Below are positions 42,446 through 51,873 of a DNA stretch of 59,781 bases, piece after piece; within the stretch, counting starts at the first letter, position 1, and each line of letters begins with the position of its first letter. Under the pieces are notes generated by a model. It had not been told where the DNA came from. It made no database searches and worked only from the letters and a program-made list of their open reading frames with translations. The position numbers were made by a program, and so were the translations under genes. This stretch comes from Lujinxingia sediminis (GTDB lineage: Bacteria > Myxococcota_A > Bradymonadia > Bradymonadales > Bradymonadaceae): assembly GCF_004005565.1 (NCBI RefSeq), contig NZ_SADD01000020.1:1-59781 (forward strand). Reading direction: 5' to 3'.

Positions 42446-42881
42446 CCCTACCTCCTGAGTCGAGCCAGGATTCAGGGCCAACGACAACCAACTTCCAGTG
42501 GCCTACGGCGCTCCCGGTGCCGGCGTTTAAGGGGCCGCCAGCGGTTGTTTTAGTCAGACGCCACACACATCGCGCCACGCGCAACGCTGCCTCAAAGCAG
42601 GAGATACGTTCAGACTTCGCCCCCTGTAATTTTGAGCAAAGAGATTCGCGCGTTTGCGCGTTCGTTGTGTACGACGTGGCTCGACGATGCCCAAAGCGGC
42701 GCGGCGAGTAAAGGGGTTTTGGATATATGTTCAGGTAGGAGCACTGCACGAACGACTATTTGCGCTTTTATTTCAACATCTTAGCGCATGACTTCGTACG
42801 TCGTTTTTTTTACGGATTCTCGCAAAAAAAGCGTCCTTCCCCCCGCCGAAACGTGGATCCCCCCTCAACAAGAGTCTGGCT
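42446..42881. other. intergenic region
   Basis: About 435 bp between the glycine-rich gene and the MYXO-CTERM-like gene. The promoter of the former should lie within it. An AT-rich patch with CGTTTTTTTTACGGATTCTC lies at 42800-42830. No gene, RNA or repeat was recognised. Confidence 0.45.
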
Positions 42882-43511
42882 TCAGGGGCTGACTCTCCGA
42901 CGACGGCTGAGCAGCATCGCCCCTATCGCCGCGCCCAGCACCAGGGCGCCGGTGGAGCCTGCACCGCCGGCCACCGCGCAGCCTCCCCCTCGGGCGCCAT
43001 CGTTGCGCACCTGCACCGGTGCGCTCGTCTCACCCTCGCGGCCCCAGGCGTCGACCCAGGTGGCGGTGATCGTGGCGTCGATCGGCTCGTACATCGTATC
43101 CATGTCGCTCCAGACAAAGAGAACATCCCTGTCCTCCCCGTAGAGAACGAGCGGGTGGGGGTCGATCGTGAGCGTGTCGGGATAGTCGCCCTCGATCGCA
43201 AAGCGCAGCCCACCGGCCTCAGGATCATAGCCCTGCACCGAGAGCTTCAAAAAGGCGGTGTCGTCGCAGCTCGTCACCCTTTCGCTGCACCCTTCGCGCT
43301 GGGGGGTCTGGGAGCGTTTGATGTACTCCTGACGCAGGGTCACCGCCGGCGGCAAATCGACCGGCTCGGTGGGCTCTTCCTCCAGGATCGTCATCCGCTC
43401 CTGGTCCATGCCGATGGAGCACGCCCAGGCAATGCTTACCGTAGAGAGCCCCGCCACGCCCATCGCGGCCAGCCCCAGCGCCATCGTTTTCACCCGCGTA
43501 TTGCTTCGCAT
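42882..43511 (-). CDS. secreted protein with MYXO-CTERM-like anchor
   Basis: The 209-residue protein has an N-terminal signal (ALGLAAMGVAGLSTVSIAWA) and a soluble beta-rich middle. Its C-terminus is a tripartite sorting signal: GGGCAVAGGAG, a hydrophobic helix (ALVLGAAIGAMLL) and an Arg cluster (SRRRR). This matches the MYXO-CTERM pattern with its invariant Cys, processed by a myxosortase to anchor proteins on the outer surface. Two Cys pairs in the middle (GCSERVTSC) may form disulphides. The start at 43511 has AGGAGAG upstream. Its function is unknown. Confidence 0.7.
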   Translation of the reverse strand: MRSNTRVKTMALGLAAMGVAGLSTVSIAWACSIGMDQERMTILEEEPTEPVDLPPAVTLRQEYIKRSQTPQREGCSERVTSCDDTAFLKLSVQGYDPEAGGLRFAIEGDYPDTLTIDPHPLVLYGEDRDVLFVWSDMDTMYEPIDATITATWVDAWGREGETSAPVQVRNDGARGGGCAVAGGAGSTGALVLGAAIGAMLLSRRRRVSP

Positions 43512-43597
43512 CTTCTCTCCTGAGGCGTCAGGCTATCTCGTTGAGATCTAAGCACATTTCGACCTATACCTGATCAACGCCCGCGGGCCAACCTCAC

Positions 43598-44773
43598 TCA
43601 GCGTCGCTCTCGCAACGAAAAATTCAGGAGCACGCACTCGAGCGCGCCGTTGTAGATCGCGTACACCTTATCGGCGCGTACACCGAGTTTAAAGCCCAGC
43701 TCTTTGGAGCCCGTAAGCACCGAGGCCTGCCAGCCGCCGAAGCGTCCCTTAAGCGAGTCGCCAAGCTCGCGATGGGTCTGCTCGGCCTCACCATCGGCCC
43801 CCAGACGCTCTCCGTAGGGGGCGTTGGTAACCACCAGACCGGGACGCGTGGCGAGCATGGGCGGGGCGATCTCGGTGACCGGACGACGCGAGTAACGAAT
43901 GATGGCGTCGAGCCCGGCCTTCTCGGTGTTGGCGCGGGCGGTGCGCAGGATCTTGCCGTCGATGTCGGTGCCCACGTAGATGCCGAGTTTGGGGCGGCCG
44001 GCCTCAAAGCGCTCCTGGGCTTCGGCCAGGATTTTAGCCCAGACGAGCTCATCATGCTGAAGCCAGCTATCGAAGCCGAAACGCTCGCGCACAAGGCCCG
44101 GGGCGCAGTCGGCGGCCATCAACGCTCCTTCGATGAGCAGGGTGCCCGAGCCGCACATCGGGTCAAAAAGGGGCGCTCCCTGCTTTGCGAGCTCGGGCCA
44201 ACCGGCGCGGATCAAGACCGCGGCCGCCACATTCTCTTTGAGCGGCGCGGTGCCCGAATCGGCGCGGTAGGAGCGCTTATGCAGGCTCTCACCGGCCAGA
44301 TCGATGCTGATCGTGGCCTCATCGCGCTCGATGTGGCAGTTGATCTTCACATCGGGCTGCCGAAGATCCACCGAGGGACGACGCCCGAAACGGTCGCGAA
44401 ACTGGTCGACGACGGCGTCTTTGACCTTGAGCGCCCCGAACTTCGTGTGGGTGATCTCGGAGTTTCGCGAGGTGAAGTTGACCGCCAGCGTGCCGTCGAC
44501 CGAGAGATGCTCATCCCAGGCGATGGTGCGCACCCCTTCGTAGAGCGCCTCCGGGCTGGAGGCGCGAAAACGCTTCAGCTGCAAAAGCACCGTGTTGGCC
44601 AGCCGGCTCCACATCACCGCGCGGTAACCCACCTTAAGCGGCCCCTCAAAAAACACACCGCTGACGGTCTGGCGCACCTTTCGGGCGCCCAGCCCTTTGA
44701 GCTCCTCTTCGAGGAGTAGCTCCAGGTGTTTGGGGCAGGTGGCAAAAAAGGAGTGGGTGGCAGCCATCGTCAT
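43598..44773 (-). CDS. RlmL-type THUMP-domain rRNA methyltransferase
   Basis: The 391-residue protein has an N-terminal THUMP region (HSFFATCPKHLELLLEEELK, then VSGVFFEG). The SAM-dependent methyltransferase domain follows, with PLFDPMCGSGTLLIEGALMA as the SAM motif and VVTNAPYGERLG as the catalytic NPPY-like motif (here NAPY). It corresponds to the RlmL half of E. coli RlmKL, which makes m2G2445 in 23S rRNA, without the RlmK half. The ATG at 44773 is used rather than a TTG at 44803; no clear ribosome binding site precedes either. Confidence 0.85.
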   Translation of the reverse strand: MTMAATHSFFATCPKHLELLLEEELKGLGARKVRQTVSGVFFEGPLKVGYRAVMWSRLANTVLLQLKRFRASSPEALYEGVRTIAWDEHLSVDGTLAVNFTSRNSEITHTKFGALKVKDAVVDQFRDRFGRRPSVDLRQPDVKINCHIERDEATISIDLAGESLHKRSYRADSGTAPLKENVAAAVLIRAGWPELAKQGAPLFDPMCGSGTLLIEGALMAADCAPGLVRERFGFDSWLQHDELVWAKILAEAQERFEAGRPKLGIYVGTDIDGKILRTARANTEKAGLDAIIRYSRRPVTEIAPPMLATRPGLVVTNAPYGERLGADGEAEQTHRELGDSLKGRFGGWQASVLTGSKELGFKLGVRADKVYAIYNGALECVLLNFSLRERR

Positions 44774-44994
44774 CTCAGCGGGTAGGGAGGAGGTCAGGGG
44801 CAAGACGCCCGGCGCGTCGCGCGCCCGGGGTAAAAGAAGGCTGGCTTATACAGCATCGCGCCGGCCGGCGCATGTGTCGCACCCCTCACCCGGGGGCGCA
44901 ACCATCGACATACAAAAATCATCTGAAGATCAACGACTTACATCCACCCCGGGCACTGCACCTACCCCGGAGCACCGCTGAGGATGCGCGCATC

Positions 44995-46506
44995 CTAGAG
45001 CTCGTCTTCGATGTAGCGGCGCGCAGTGCGACGGTCGATCTCCGCCTGACGAGCGACCTCTTCGTAGGTGCCACTGCGCTCGTAGAGCAGCCGGCAGTAG
45101 GCCTGCTGCAACTCCCGCATGGTGAGATCGCCGGCGTCGATGCGCGCGCCCAGCCTGGCTGCGGGCCTGCTGAGCTCGGCCACGTCGGGCGAATCCAGGC
45201 GAAGATCCCCGCCGTAGGGCGCCCCCAGAAGCACCCGACGCACCGCCTGCTCCAGCTCCCGCACGTTGCCCGGCCAGGCGTAGCCCTCGGGCACATGCGC
45301 GCGTAGAGAAGCGACCACCTCGCCGGACAGCGCCTCATCGGGCTGGCCGAGGATGCGCGCGACGCTATGCGCCACAAGCATATCGAGTTCAGCGGGCTCC
45401 TCGATAAGACGCGCGGCCAACGAGGGTACCTCGATCACATCGGAGCAGAGCCGGTAGAAGAAGTCGTCGCGAAAACGCCCCTCACGGCGCGCGCGGCCGA
45501 TGTCGCGGTTGGTCGCGGCGATCACGCGCCCCTCAAAGCGCTGCTCCTCATGGCCCCCCACCGGCACAAAGACCCGCTCCTGCAACACACGCAGAAGTTT
45601 GATCTGGGTGGGAAGACTCGTCTCCCCAATCTCATCAAGAAAGATCACGCCGTGACGCGGACAACGCCCGAACACCCCCTCGTGGGCGTCGATGGCGCCG
45701 GTAAACGCGCCTTTTTTGTGGCCAAAAAGCTCCGACTCGATCAGCGTTTCGGGAAACTGCGAGAGGTTTAAGGGCACAAAGAGGTCGGTAAAACTCAGCG
45801 CAAAGCGCCCGGCCTGATCATCAAAGGGAATCCAGCTCGACGCACCCAGCACCGAGGCCGCCGCCCCCTTACCACTGCCGGTGGGACCGATGAGAAAGAT
45901 CGAAAAATCCTCCATCCGATCCCAGAGCCGCGCCTCATAGCGGGCCAGATCGTCGGTAAAGATCGCCTGCCACAATCGGGCACGCAGACGTTGCATCGAG
46001 GGGGAGCCCCCCTTGAGGCGCTCGCGCGCCATAAAGAAGGCGCGGCGCATCTGATAAAAGATGCCCACAAAACGCGCGGCGCGCTCCGCACTCATGCCCC
46101 GCTCCACCAGGCGGCGCACCACCTCAAGGCCGAAGTTGGCTTTGAGCGGGCGGCTGCCCGCCTCCCGCTGGCGGGCGACCAGATCGTCGAACTCGGGCAC
46201 GAAGACGTGAAAGGTATCAAAGAGCAGCGCCACCTCCACCAGGTGGCGGTCTTCGCCCTGGAGCGCGTTGAGATCCAGGGGCCAGAGGCGGTCGAGCTCC
46301 GCGCGCACCGCGCTCAGTGCGGCGTTGAGCTCCGGGTTCGGGGAGCCGGACGCAAGGGATGAGGTCGCCTCCTGAGCGGGGGTGCGCGGCGTTTGAAGGG
46401 TCGCAGCAAGGCGCCGATCGCGGCGCGCGCGCTCTTCGGAAAAGGGGTTAGCAAAGGCCGCGGCGGCCACCTCCCGGAAGAAGGCGCGGGCATCAGAACT
46501 CAGCAT
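44995..46506 (-). CDS. sigma-54-dependent activator (bEBP)
   Basis: The 503-residue protein has an N-terminal regulatory region of about 185 residues with no known sensor domain. The AAA+ domain follows with Walker A (GPTGSGKGAAAS), ESELFGHKKGAFTGA holding the GAFTGA loop that contacts sigma-54, GVIFLDEIGE as Walker B, and the R-finger region RFRDDFFYRL. The C-terminal HTH is of Fis type (YEEVARQAEIDRRTARRYIE). It is close to the RtcR/PspF-like enhancer-binding proteins without a receiver domain. A sigma-54 promoter lies divergently upstream in front of the YiaA-like gene, its likely target. Confidence 0.87.
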   Translation of the reverse strand: MLSSDARAFFREVAAAAFANPFSEERARRDRRLAATLQTPRTPAQEATSSLASGSPNPELNAALSAVRAELDRLWPLDLNALQGEDRHLVEVALLFDTFHVFVPEFDDLVARQREAGSRPLKANFGLEVVRRLVERGMSAERAARFVGIFYQMRRAFFMARERLKGGSPSMQRLRARLWQAIFTDDLARYEARLWDRMEDFSIFLIGPTGSGKGAAASVLGASSWIPFDDQAGRFALSFTDLFVPLNLSQFPETLIESELFGHKKGAFTGAIDAHEGVFGRCPRHGVIFLDEIGETSLPTQIKLLRVLQERVFVPVGGHEEQRFEGRVIAATNRDIGRARREGRFRDDFFYRLCSDVIEVPSLAARLIEEPAELDMLVAHSVARILGQPDEALSGEVVASLRAHVPEGYAWPGNVRELEQAVRRVLLGAPYGGDLRLDSPDVAELSRPAARLGARIDAGDLTMRELQQAYCRLLYERSGTYEEVARQAEIDRRTARRYIEDEL

Positions 46507-46604
46507 CTTCCACTCCTACATAAAATGAACATCCTTTGATCACAATATGTATATCACCGCGCAACACTCCAACAAAAGCTCGTCAGCTGCACGCGCGCCA
46601 CCGA

Positions 46605-46660
46605 CAAAAAACACCCATCAAAACACCATTAAAATCAACCGCTTAAGACCAAAAGACCGC
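46605..46660 (-). promoter_or_regulatory. conserved block upstream of the bEBP gene
   Basis: The counterpart of 40387-40441: AAAAAACACCC, then CCATTAAAATCAACCGCTTA and AAAAGACCGC. It lies between the divergent bEBP and YiaA-like genes and could be an upstream activating or operator site. It ends 15 bp before the sigma-54 promoter. Confidence 0.45.
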
Positions 46661-46674
46661 CTGATTAAAAACCA

Positions 46675-46690
46675 TGGCATGGCTTGTGCT
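46675..46690 (+). promoter_or_regulatory. sigma-54 promoter of the YiaA-like gene
   Basis: TGGCATGGCTTGTGCT has GG and GC separated by exactly ten bases and matches the -24/-12 consensus TGGCAC-N5-TTGCA at most positions. Transcription would start near 46702, 70 bp before the YiaA-like start codon. Confidence 0.68.
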
Positions 46691-46771
46691 CTACGGACGA
46701 GACATGGGGCGAACGCATCCGGCTTCGCCCCCGCACCGTGACGGACTCAACCGATACGCCAGGAGCACACC

Positions 46772-47056
46772 ATGGAACATCCGACGGTTCAAAAAGACAC
46801 CAACGCGTGGATCTTTCAGGTCTGGGCATCCTTTCTGCTGGCCTCAACGATCACCATCACCGGCATCGCGTATCTCCCGGTCGACCTGTGGATGAAGGGC
46901 TTTTTGCTGATGGGGGTGCTCTTTACCCTGGGCTCATCTTTCACGCTCTCCAAGACGATCCGCGACAACCACGAGGCTCAGCGTCTGATCAATCGGGTGA
47001 GCGACGCCAAGGCCGAGAAGATCTTGCGGGAGTTTGAGATGCGCGATGTGGCCTGA
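46772..47056 (+). CDS. YiaA/YiaB-family inner-membrane protein
   Basis: The 94-residue protein has two membrane helices (about residues 13-34 and 42-60) in the YiaAB layout. It then continues with KTIRDNHEAQRLINRVSDAK, a cytosolic basic/acidic tail. The motif TLSKTIRDNHEAQ after helix 2 corresponds to the family-typical 'LxKxxRD'. Members are small inner-membrane proteins of unknown function. A sigma-54 promoter lies 82 bp upstream and a bEBP gene is divergent. The stop codon is followed by an ACGCCGTGAGC motif (47067), the same 11 bp as the quasi-palindrome ends, but with no complete element. Confidence 0.75.
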   Translation: MEHPTVQKDTNAWIFQVWASFLLASTITITGIAYLPVDLWMKGFLLMGVLFTLGSSFTLSKTIRDNHEAQRLINRVSDAKAEKILREFEMRDVA

Positions 47057-47114
47057 GTCTCTTCGTACGCCGTGAGCGGCGCGGCGATCGCCGTGGCGAG
47101 CCTCGCTCATGCGT

Positions 47115-50100
47115 TCAGACTCTCGAATCGCTCAACGTGATCAGGAGCGCCTCGGCGCGCTCAAGCGCCTCGGAGGCACCCAGAGCGCGATGCTGGGCGA
47201 TGGCGCTGCGCAGCGCCTGGCGCGCCTCGGTGAGCCTGCCAGCGCGGCGCGCCATCGCTGCGGCCAGCTCAAAGGTCCAGGCCAGGTCGCCATCATGAAT
47301 GGGCTGGCGCTCCAGGTGGGTGCGGGCCTTCTCGGCGCTGCGCGCCCAGCGCTTCCACTGGCCACGCGAAGCGTAGATCGGAAGCCAGCAGGCGTAGATC
47401 ACCCCGAGCAGGCCTTCGCTTCCCATGTCGATCACCCGGGGTTGCAGCGCTTTAAGCGCGCGGGCAGCCCGATCCACATCGCCCATCGCCAGCGCCGCGC
47501 AGCAGAGGTTGAGCTCAATCGATGCCTCAAAGAGGCCGGCGCGGCGCATCATCTCGACGCCCTGCTCGCAGATCTCCAGCGCGCCGGCGAGCATACCGCG
47601 CGCCCGCAGGCCCTCACCGAGGTTGCTATAACACATGGCCGTGGCGTAGGTGTCGCCCTGCTCTTGAAACACGGTGAGGGCCTCTTCGATCAACGCCTGG
47701 CCCCGGTCAAAATCGCCATGGCGCATCTCCAGGTTCCCCACGCCCATCTTCGACTTGGCCACCCCGCGCACATCATCCAACGAGGCGAAGATGGCCTCGG
47801 CGCGCCTGTACATGGGCAACGCCTGATGATCGTCGCCGAGCCAGCACATCGACTCGGCCTGCAGGTAGAGCGCGCGCGCCAGACCGTCAGCATGCCCCAC
47901 GGCGTCAAAGGTTGCCGAGGCACGCTCGGCCAGCTCGTACCCCCGCGTCGGATCGCCGGTGAGCTGAGCGAACACCCCGAGCAGGTAGGTATGCTCGGCG
48001 CGCTGAAGGGAGGCGTCGGGGTGGTGTGAGGCTTCCAGCGTCTCCACGAAGATGCGCGCCTGCTCCAGAGCACCGGCGGCGGCGTCCAACTCACCAGGTC
48101 GCAGGTGCGCCAGGGCGCGCAACATGTAGCTCTCCGCCCAGCGCGGGTCGTTGGCACCGATCCCGGCCGTCCGCAGCGCGCACTCAAAGCGCTCGGCGAT
48201 CTTCACCCCCTCATGCAGCGCAAACGTGTCGACGGCGAGCCGTGCGCCCTGCCACAGAGGCTCAAGCGCGGCCTCGGGCAACCCGGCTTCGAGCAGGTGA
48301 TACCCCCGCCGTGCAGCCGAAGCGCCGGGGTGGGCGCCGAACTCCTCCAGCATCGCCGCGGCCACGCGATGATGCGACTGCCAGCGCCCCGCCTCCCGCG
48401 CCATCTTCTCAAGGGTCTCGCGCAGCGCACCGTGCATAAAACTCCAGCCGGTGGGATGGCGCTCGATCAGGTGGCGCACCTCCAGCAACCCCGGCAAAAC
48501 CGGTGGCGATACACATTCGGCAAGCTCACAGGCGCGGCGCCACTGACGCTCCTCAACATCTCGCCCCAGCGCGGCGGCCAGCTCCAGGGCGCGACGCGCA
48601 CGCTCACTTCCACCAAAGCGCCCGGCCGGACCCTCCAGCTGGTGGGCCGCGATCGCCGCCACCCCCACCAGCTCATCGACGCGCTGGCGCAGCACCTGAT
48701 GGATATCATCAGGAAGATCGGAGGTGGTGCCTGCGCGCAGCTCAAAGCCGCGCGGCCCCACTTCCAGCACACCACGCTCCACCCAGTCGCCCACCAGCTG
48801 AAGCGCAAAGAGCGGATTTCCGGCGGTGCGCTCGGCCACCTGTTCGGCCAGCCCTCGCTCCAGCCCGAGCATCTCTTCGATCAGGCGCTCGTGGTCAGTG
48901 CGAGCCAGCGGTGCAAGTCCCAGCTGCCAGGCGCGCTCAAAACGCAGAAGATCGCGTAATTGCTCACCGACCGGCCGCGCTCGAGCCTCCTCGCCCTCCC
49001 GCAACGTGGCCACGATCAGCACCGGAAGACCGCCATGAGCCTGCTCATTGAGCAGGTGACGCACAAAGCTCAGCGTGGCGCTGCCCCATTGCACATCATG
49101 AAGCACCAGAAGGGCGGGGCGCCGCGCCGTCAGGCGCTCCAGCAGCCGACGCCAGGTCATATGCCGCTCGCTCGGGCGCACCAGGCGCAGCGCAAAAGCG
49201 TCGTCTCGAACGTCAGGATCGCAGCCCGGCGAGAGCAGCTCGACAAGCTCAGCCTGATCGCGGGAGCTGGCAGTGTCGAGGTGTCGCGCCATCAAACCCG
49301 GCGCGGCCTGATCTTCAAAGAGCTGCCCCACTCTCAGGGCGATCTCATCGCGAGAAAGGCCGGTACAGCGCAGGACATTGCCCATCATTCGCGCCACCCC
49401 GTCGCTCGGGCCACCGGTGGGACTGTGACTGGCCTGGAGGACCTCGGCCGCGCCGGTTTCATGGGCACGCTCGGCCAGCCACTGCACCAGCCGGCTCGCA
49501 CCCACGCCGACATCACCGCGCACCAGCGCCAGGCGCGGCCGCCCCGTCTGATAGACGTCGAGCAGCGCCTGCCAGAGCTGCTCGCGTTCCCCCTGGCGCC
49601 CCACCAGCGGGAGCGAACGCAGCCCAAAGAGCCCCAGCCCCACCCCCAGAAGCTGCCCGTCACTCTCCTCGTTGCGGGGTTTTTGCCAGGTGCGAGGCGG
49701 CGGCGCCGGGCCCAGATCACAGGCCCGGCGCGCAGCCATCTCCTCGCCCTTAGCCTCCCCCTTTAACCCGAGCCCCCCTCCCCCACGCATCCTCTCCCGC
49801 GACACGGTGGGCTCGCCCTCGGCGGGCAGAGCCAACGTGATGACTTCTCTCGACGCCCCCTCTTCAGCCGCATAGAAAGAGGTCGATCCAGCATCGTTAC
49901 TCGCGCTTGCCTCCTGAGACGCGGGTGCCGCCAGGCGAAGCTGGCGCAGGTCATGGGCCGCATCGGCGGCGCGCTGATAGCGCCCGGCGGGATTCTTGGC
50001 CAACAACCCATCAAGCCACCCCTGGAGCCCCTCCGGCACCTCCACCACCGGCGTTAATCTGGGATGAGGTTTTTGCAGCTGATCGCGCAGCACATCTTCT

Positions 50101-50813
50101 GTGCGCGCCCCTCCGAACGCCGGCTGGCCCAACAACCAGTAGGCCAGACATCCCAGCGCGTAGAGGTCCGTCCAGGGGCCCTGATCGCGCCAGCGTCCGG
50201 TGATCTGCTCCGGGGCCATAAATCGCGGCGTGCCGGCCACTCGCCGCTCTCGCACCCCGCGCCTGAGGAGCGCCTCATCGTGGAGCGCAAAGGCCAGCCC
50301 GAAGTCCGAGAGCTTCAGCCGCGGGTCCCCGGCTGCATCAGGCACCCAGAGTACATTGGCGGGCTTTAAATCACGGTGAATCACCCCGCGCGCATGGGCA
50401 TGCGCCAGCGCATCGAGCAGCGCGATGAGGATCGCGCGGCGACGCTCCCAGCCCCATTGCGACAGGTCGGTGCGCTCAAGCGTTCCCACCGCCAGATCCA
50501 TCGCCAGATAGGCACAGCCCTCAACAAGCCTGCCCCCGGAGCTTCGCTCCAGGCCGGCGGGCACCTCCCCGGAATCAAAGACCCGCACCACCCCCGGATG
50601 GTTCAGCCTCGCCACCGCGCGCACTTCGCGCTGAAACGCCTCCCGAAAGCGTTGCGCATCGAGTTGCGCGCGACGCATCACCTTGATGGCAACCGCGCGT
50701 CCCTCCCCCACATGACGCGCCTGCCAGACCTGCCCCATCCCCCCGGTTCCTACGAGTTCACCGAGCTCAAATGGCCCCAGACGCGAGGGGGTCTCATCGT
50801 GACGTTGACTCAC
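47115..50813 (-). CDS. Ser/Thr protein kinase with ATPase and TPR domains (PknK-like)
   Basis: The 1232-residue protein has a kinase domain (about residues 10-290) with LVGTGGMGQVWQARHVGEGR, VAIKVM, HRDLKPANVLW, LSDFGLA and the APE motif. A linker precedes an AAA-type ATPase domain (from about residue 400). Its Walker A reads GDVGVGASRLV, lacking the usual GK[ST] lysine, and its Walker B is LLVLHDVQWG. TPR-like helices fill the C-terminal third. This is the PknK/MalT-type layout. The start at GTG 50813 keeps the quasi-palindrome at 50836 outside the gene; ATGs at 50861 and 50921 lie inside that repeat. The ATPase is probably inactive. Confidence 0.8.
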   Translation of the reverse strand: MSQRHDETPSRLGPFELGELVGTGGMGQVWQARHVGEGRAVAIKVMRRAQLDAQRFREAFQREVRAVARLNHPGVVRVFDSGEVPAGLERSSGGRLVEGCAYLAMDLAVGTLERTDLSQWGWERRRAILIALLDALAHAHARGVIHRDLKPANVLWVPDAAGDPRLKLSDFGLAFALHDEALLRRGVRERRVAGTPRFMAPEQITGRWRDQGPWTDLYALGCLAYWLLGQPAFGGARTEDVLRDQLQKPHPRLTPVVEVPEGLQGWLDGLLAKNPAGRYQRAADAAHDLRQLRLAAPASQEASASNDAGSTSFYAAEEGASREVITLALPAEGEPTVSRERMRGGGGLGLKGEAKGEEMAARRACDLGPAPPPRTWQKPRNEESDGQLLGVGLGLFGLRSLPLVGRQGEREQLWQALLDVYQTGRPRLALVRGDVGVGASRLVQWLAERAHETGAAEVLQASHSPTGGPSDGVARMMGNVLRCTGLSRDEIALRVGQLFEDQAAPGLMARHLDTASSRDQAELVELLSPGCDPDVRDDAFALRLVRPSERHMTWRRLLERLTARRPALLVLHDVQWGSATLSFVRHLLNEQAHGGLPVLIVATLREGEEARARPVGEQLRDLLRFERAWQLGLAPLARTDHERLIEEMLGLERGLAEQVAERTAGNPLFALQLVGDWVERGVLEVGPRGFELRAGTTSDLPDDIHQVLRQRVDELVGVAAIAAHQLEGPAGRFGGSERARRALELAAALGRDVEERQWRRACELAECVSPPVLPGLLEVRHLIERHPTGWSFMHGALRETLEKMAREAGRWQSHHRVAAAMLEEFGAHPGASAARRGYHLLEAGLPEAALEPLWQGARLAVDTFALHEGVKIAERFECALRTAGIGANDPRWAESYMLRALAHLRPGELDAAAGALEQARIFVETLEASHHPDASLQRAEHTYLLGVFAQLTGDPTRGYELAERASATFDAVGHADGLARALYLQAESMCWLGDDHQALPMYRRAEAIFASLDDVRGVAKSKMGVGNLEMRHGDFDRGQALIEEALTVFQEQGDTYATAMCYSNLGEGLRARGMLAGALEICEQGVEMMRRAGLFEASIELNLCCAALAMGDVDRAARALKALQPRVIDMGSEGLLGVIYACWLPIYASRGQWKRWARSAEKARTHLERQPIHDGDLAWTFELAAAMARRAGRLTEARQALRSAIAQHRALGASEALERAEALLITLSDSRV

Positions 50814-50835
50814 ACTATCCTGCTCTCGCGCTACG

Positions 50836-50994
50836 ACGCCGTGAGCCAACGTTGACGCCATGTCTGCTGCATCAAGAGCCCCCCTGAGCTGCGTTGCAAA
50901 TCCTCGACGATGCGAAAGCATCGCCTTTGGTTTGCATCCTGCTCAGATCACGCTCGAGTTCGCATCCAGGGGCGTCAAAAGTGACTCACGGCGT
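50836..50994. repeat. 159-bp quasi-palindromic element, copy 3
   Basis: The ends are ACGCCGTGAGC and CTCACGGCGT, extended by GTTGACGCC and GGCGTCAA inside. The centre is a perfect CGATGC-GAAA-GCATCG hairpin, a GNRA loop if transcribed. It lies upstream of the kinase gene. Confidence 0.9.
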
Positions 50995-51076
50995 TATACT
51001 TACGTCACGCTCGCCAATCCCCGAAAACATCCTGGACGGATCATCCATCAGGAACATCGGCGAGCGAGCTGTGCAC

Positions 51077-51658
51077 TTAAAACCCGTAGTTCAAACCGAC
51101 CATCAGGCTGAAGACGGACTCCTCGTCAAAGGTCATCCGCCCCTGAAGGTAAGGCACAAGCTCACTGCCGGTATCAAAGGTGGCTCCCACCAGGAGGTTC
51201 GCCGCGGTGAATGTATCATCGCTGGAGGTAATGACGTTATCGTTGCTGTCGAGCACCCGCGAATCGACGTAAATCACCGCCAGACCACCGCCCAGATAGG
51301 GCGTGACCACCGCGTCGAGCGCCAGATGCGCCAGGGCGTTAACGTCAAACTGCAAAAGCGTCGTCCTGGCGCGCGCCCCGAAGAGCTCGGAGCTTCCCGT
51401 AAAGAAGTAGCTCAACGCCGGGTTCACCGAGATCGCCACCTGGGGTGCCACCGCAAAGGTAAATCTGCCGTCGATCCCCAGCAGCGGAAACTCCCGATCG
51501 AAGTCATAGCCGGCCATCACCCCGACACTGTTTCCTTGAATCTTCTGCGCAGGCTCCTGGGCCGAGGCGACCCCGGCGCTGGCCATCATCAGCGCGCATC
51601 CCGCCAGAACCACTGCCATCGATCGCGTTGTCGTCTTCGCTTGCTCAGCCATCTTCAT
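51077..51658 (-). CDS. small outer-membrane beta-barrel-like protein
   Basis: The 193-residue protein has a signal peptide (SMAVVLAGCALMMASAGVAS, then AQ). About eight beta strands with alternating hydrophobic residues follow (NSVGVMAGYDFDREFPLLGI, GRFTFAVAPQVAISVNPALS). It ends SLMVGLNYGF, a terminal Phe typical of barrel proteins recognised by BAM. The layout recalls OmpX/OmpW-like eight-stranded barrels. No family is assigned. The start at 51658 follows GAGAGG. It lies between the kinase gene and the metallophosphatase fusion, same strand as both. Confidence 0.66.
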   Translation of the reverse strand: MKMAEQAKTTTRSMAVVLAGCALMMASAGVASAQEPAQKIQGNSVGVMAGYDFDREFPLLGIDGRFTFAVAPQVAISVNPALSYFFTGSSELFGARARTTLLQFDVNALAHLALDAVVTPYLGGGLAVIYVDSRVLDSNDNVITSSDDTFTAANLLVGATFDTGSELVPYLQGRMTFDEESVFSLMVGLNYGF

Positions 51659-51873
51659 AGCTACCTCTCATACATTCGGGTCATATCTCAACACCTGATT
51701 TCAGCGCTCCTGATGTAGCACAACCGGCCGTGACGCGCGACTTGAACGCATCGCCAGAAGCCCGGCTTCAACAGAACAAAAAAACCTTTCACGTCAACAT
51801 CATACACACCATTCCTCGTAACCACGCGTCGCACTCCGCTCCCCACGCACAGGTGCCCGGGCCATGCCGCCCC

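Noticed and set aside
47067-47077. Fourth copy of the quasi-palindromic element
   Set aside because: Only the 11-bp end ACGCCGTGAGC is present; the remaining sequence does not match.
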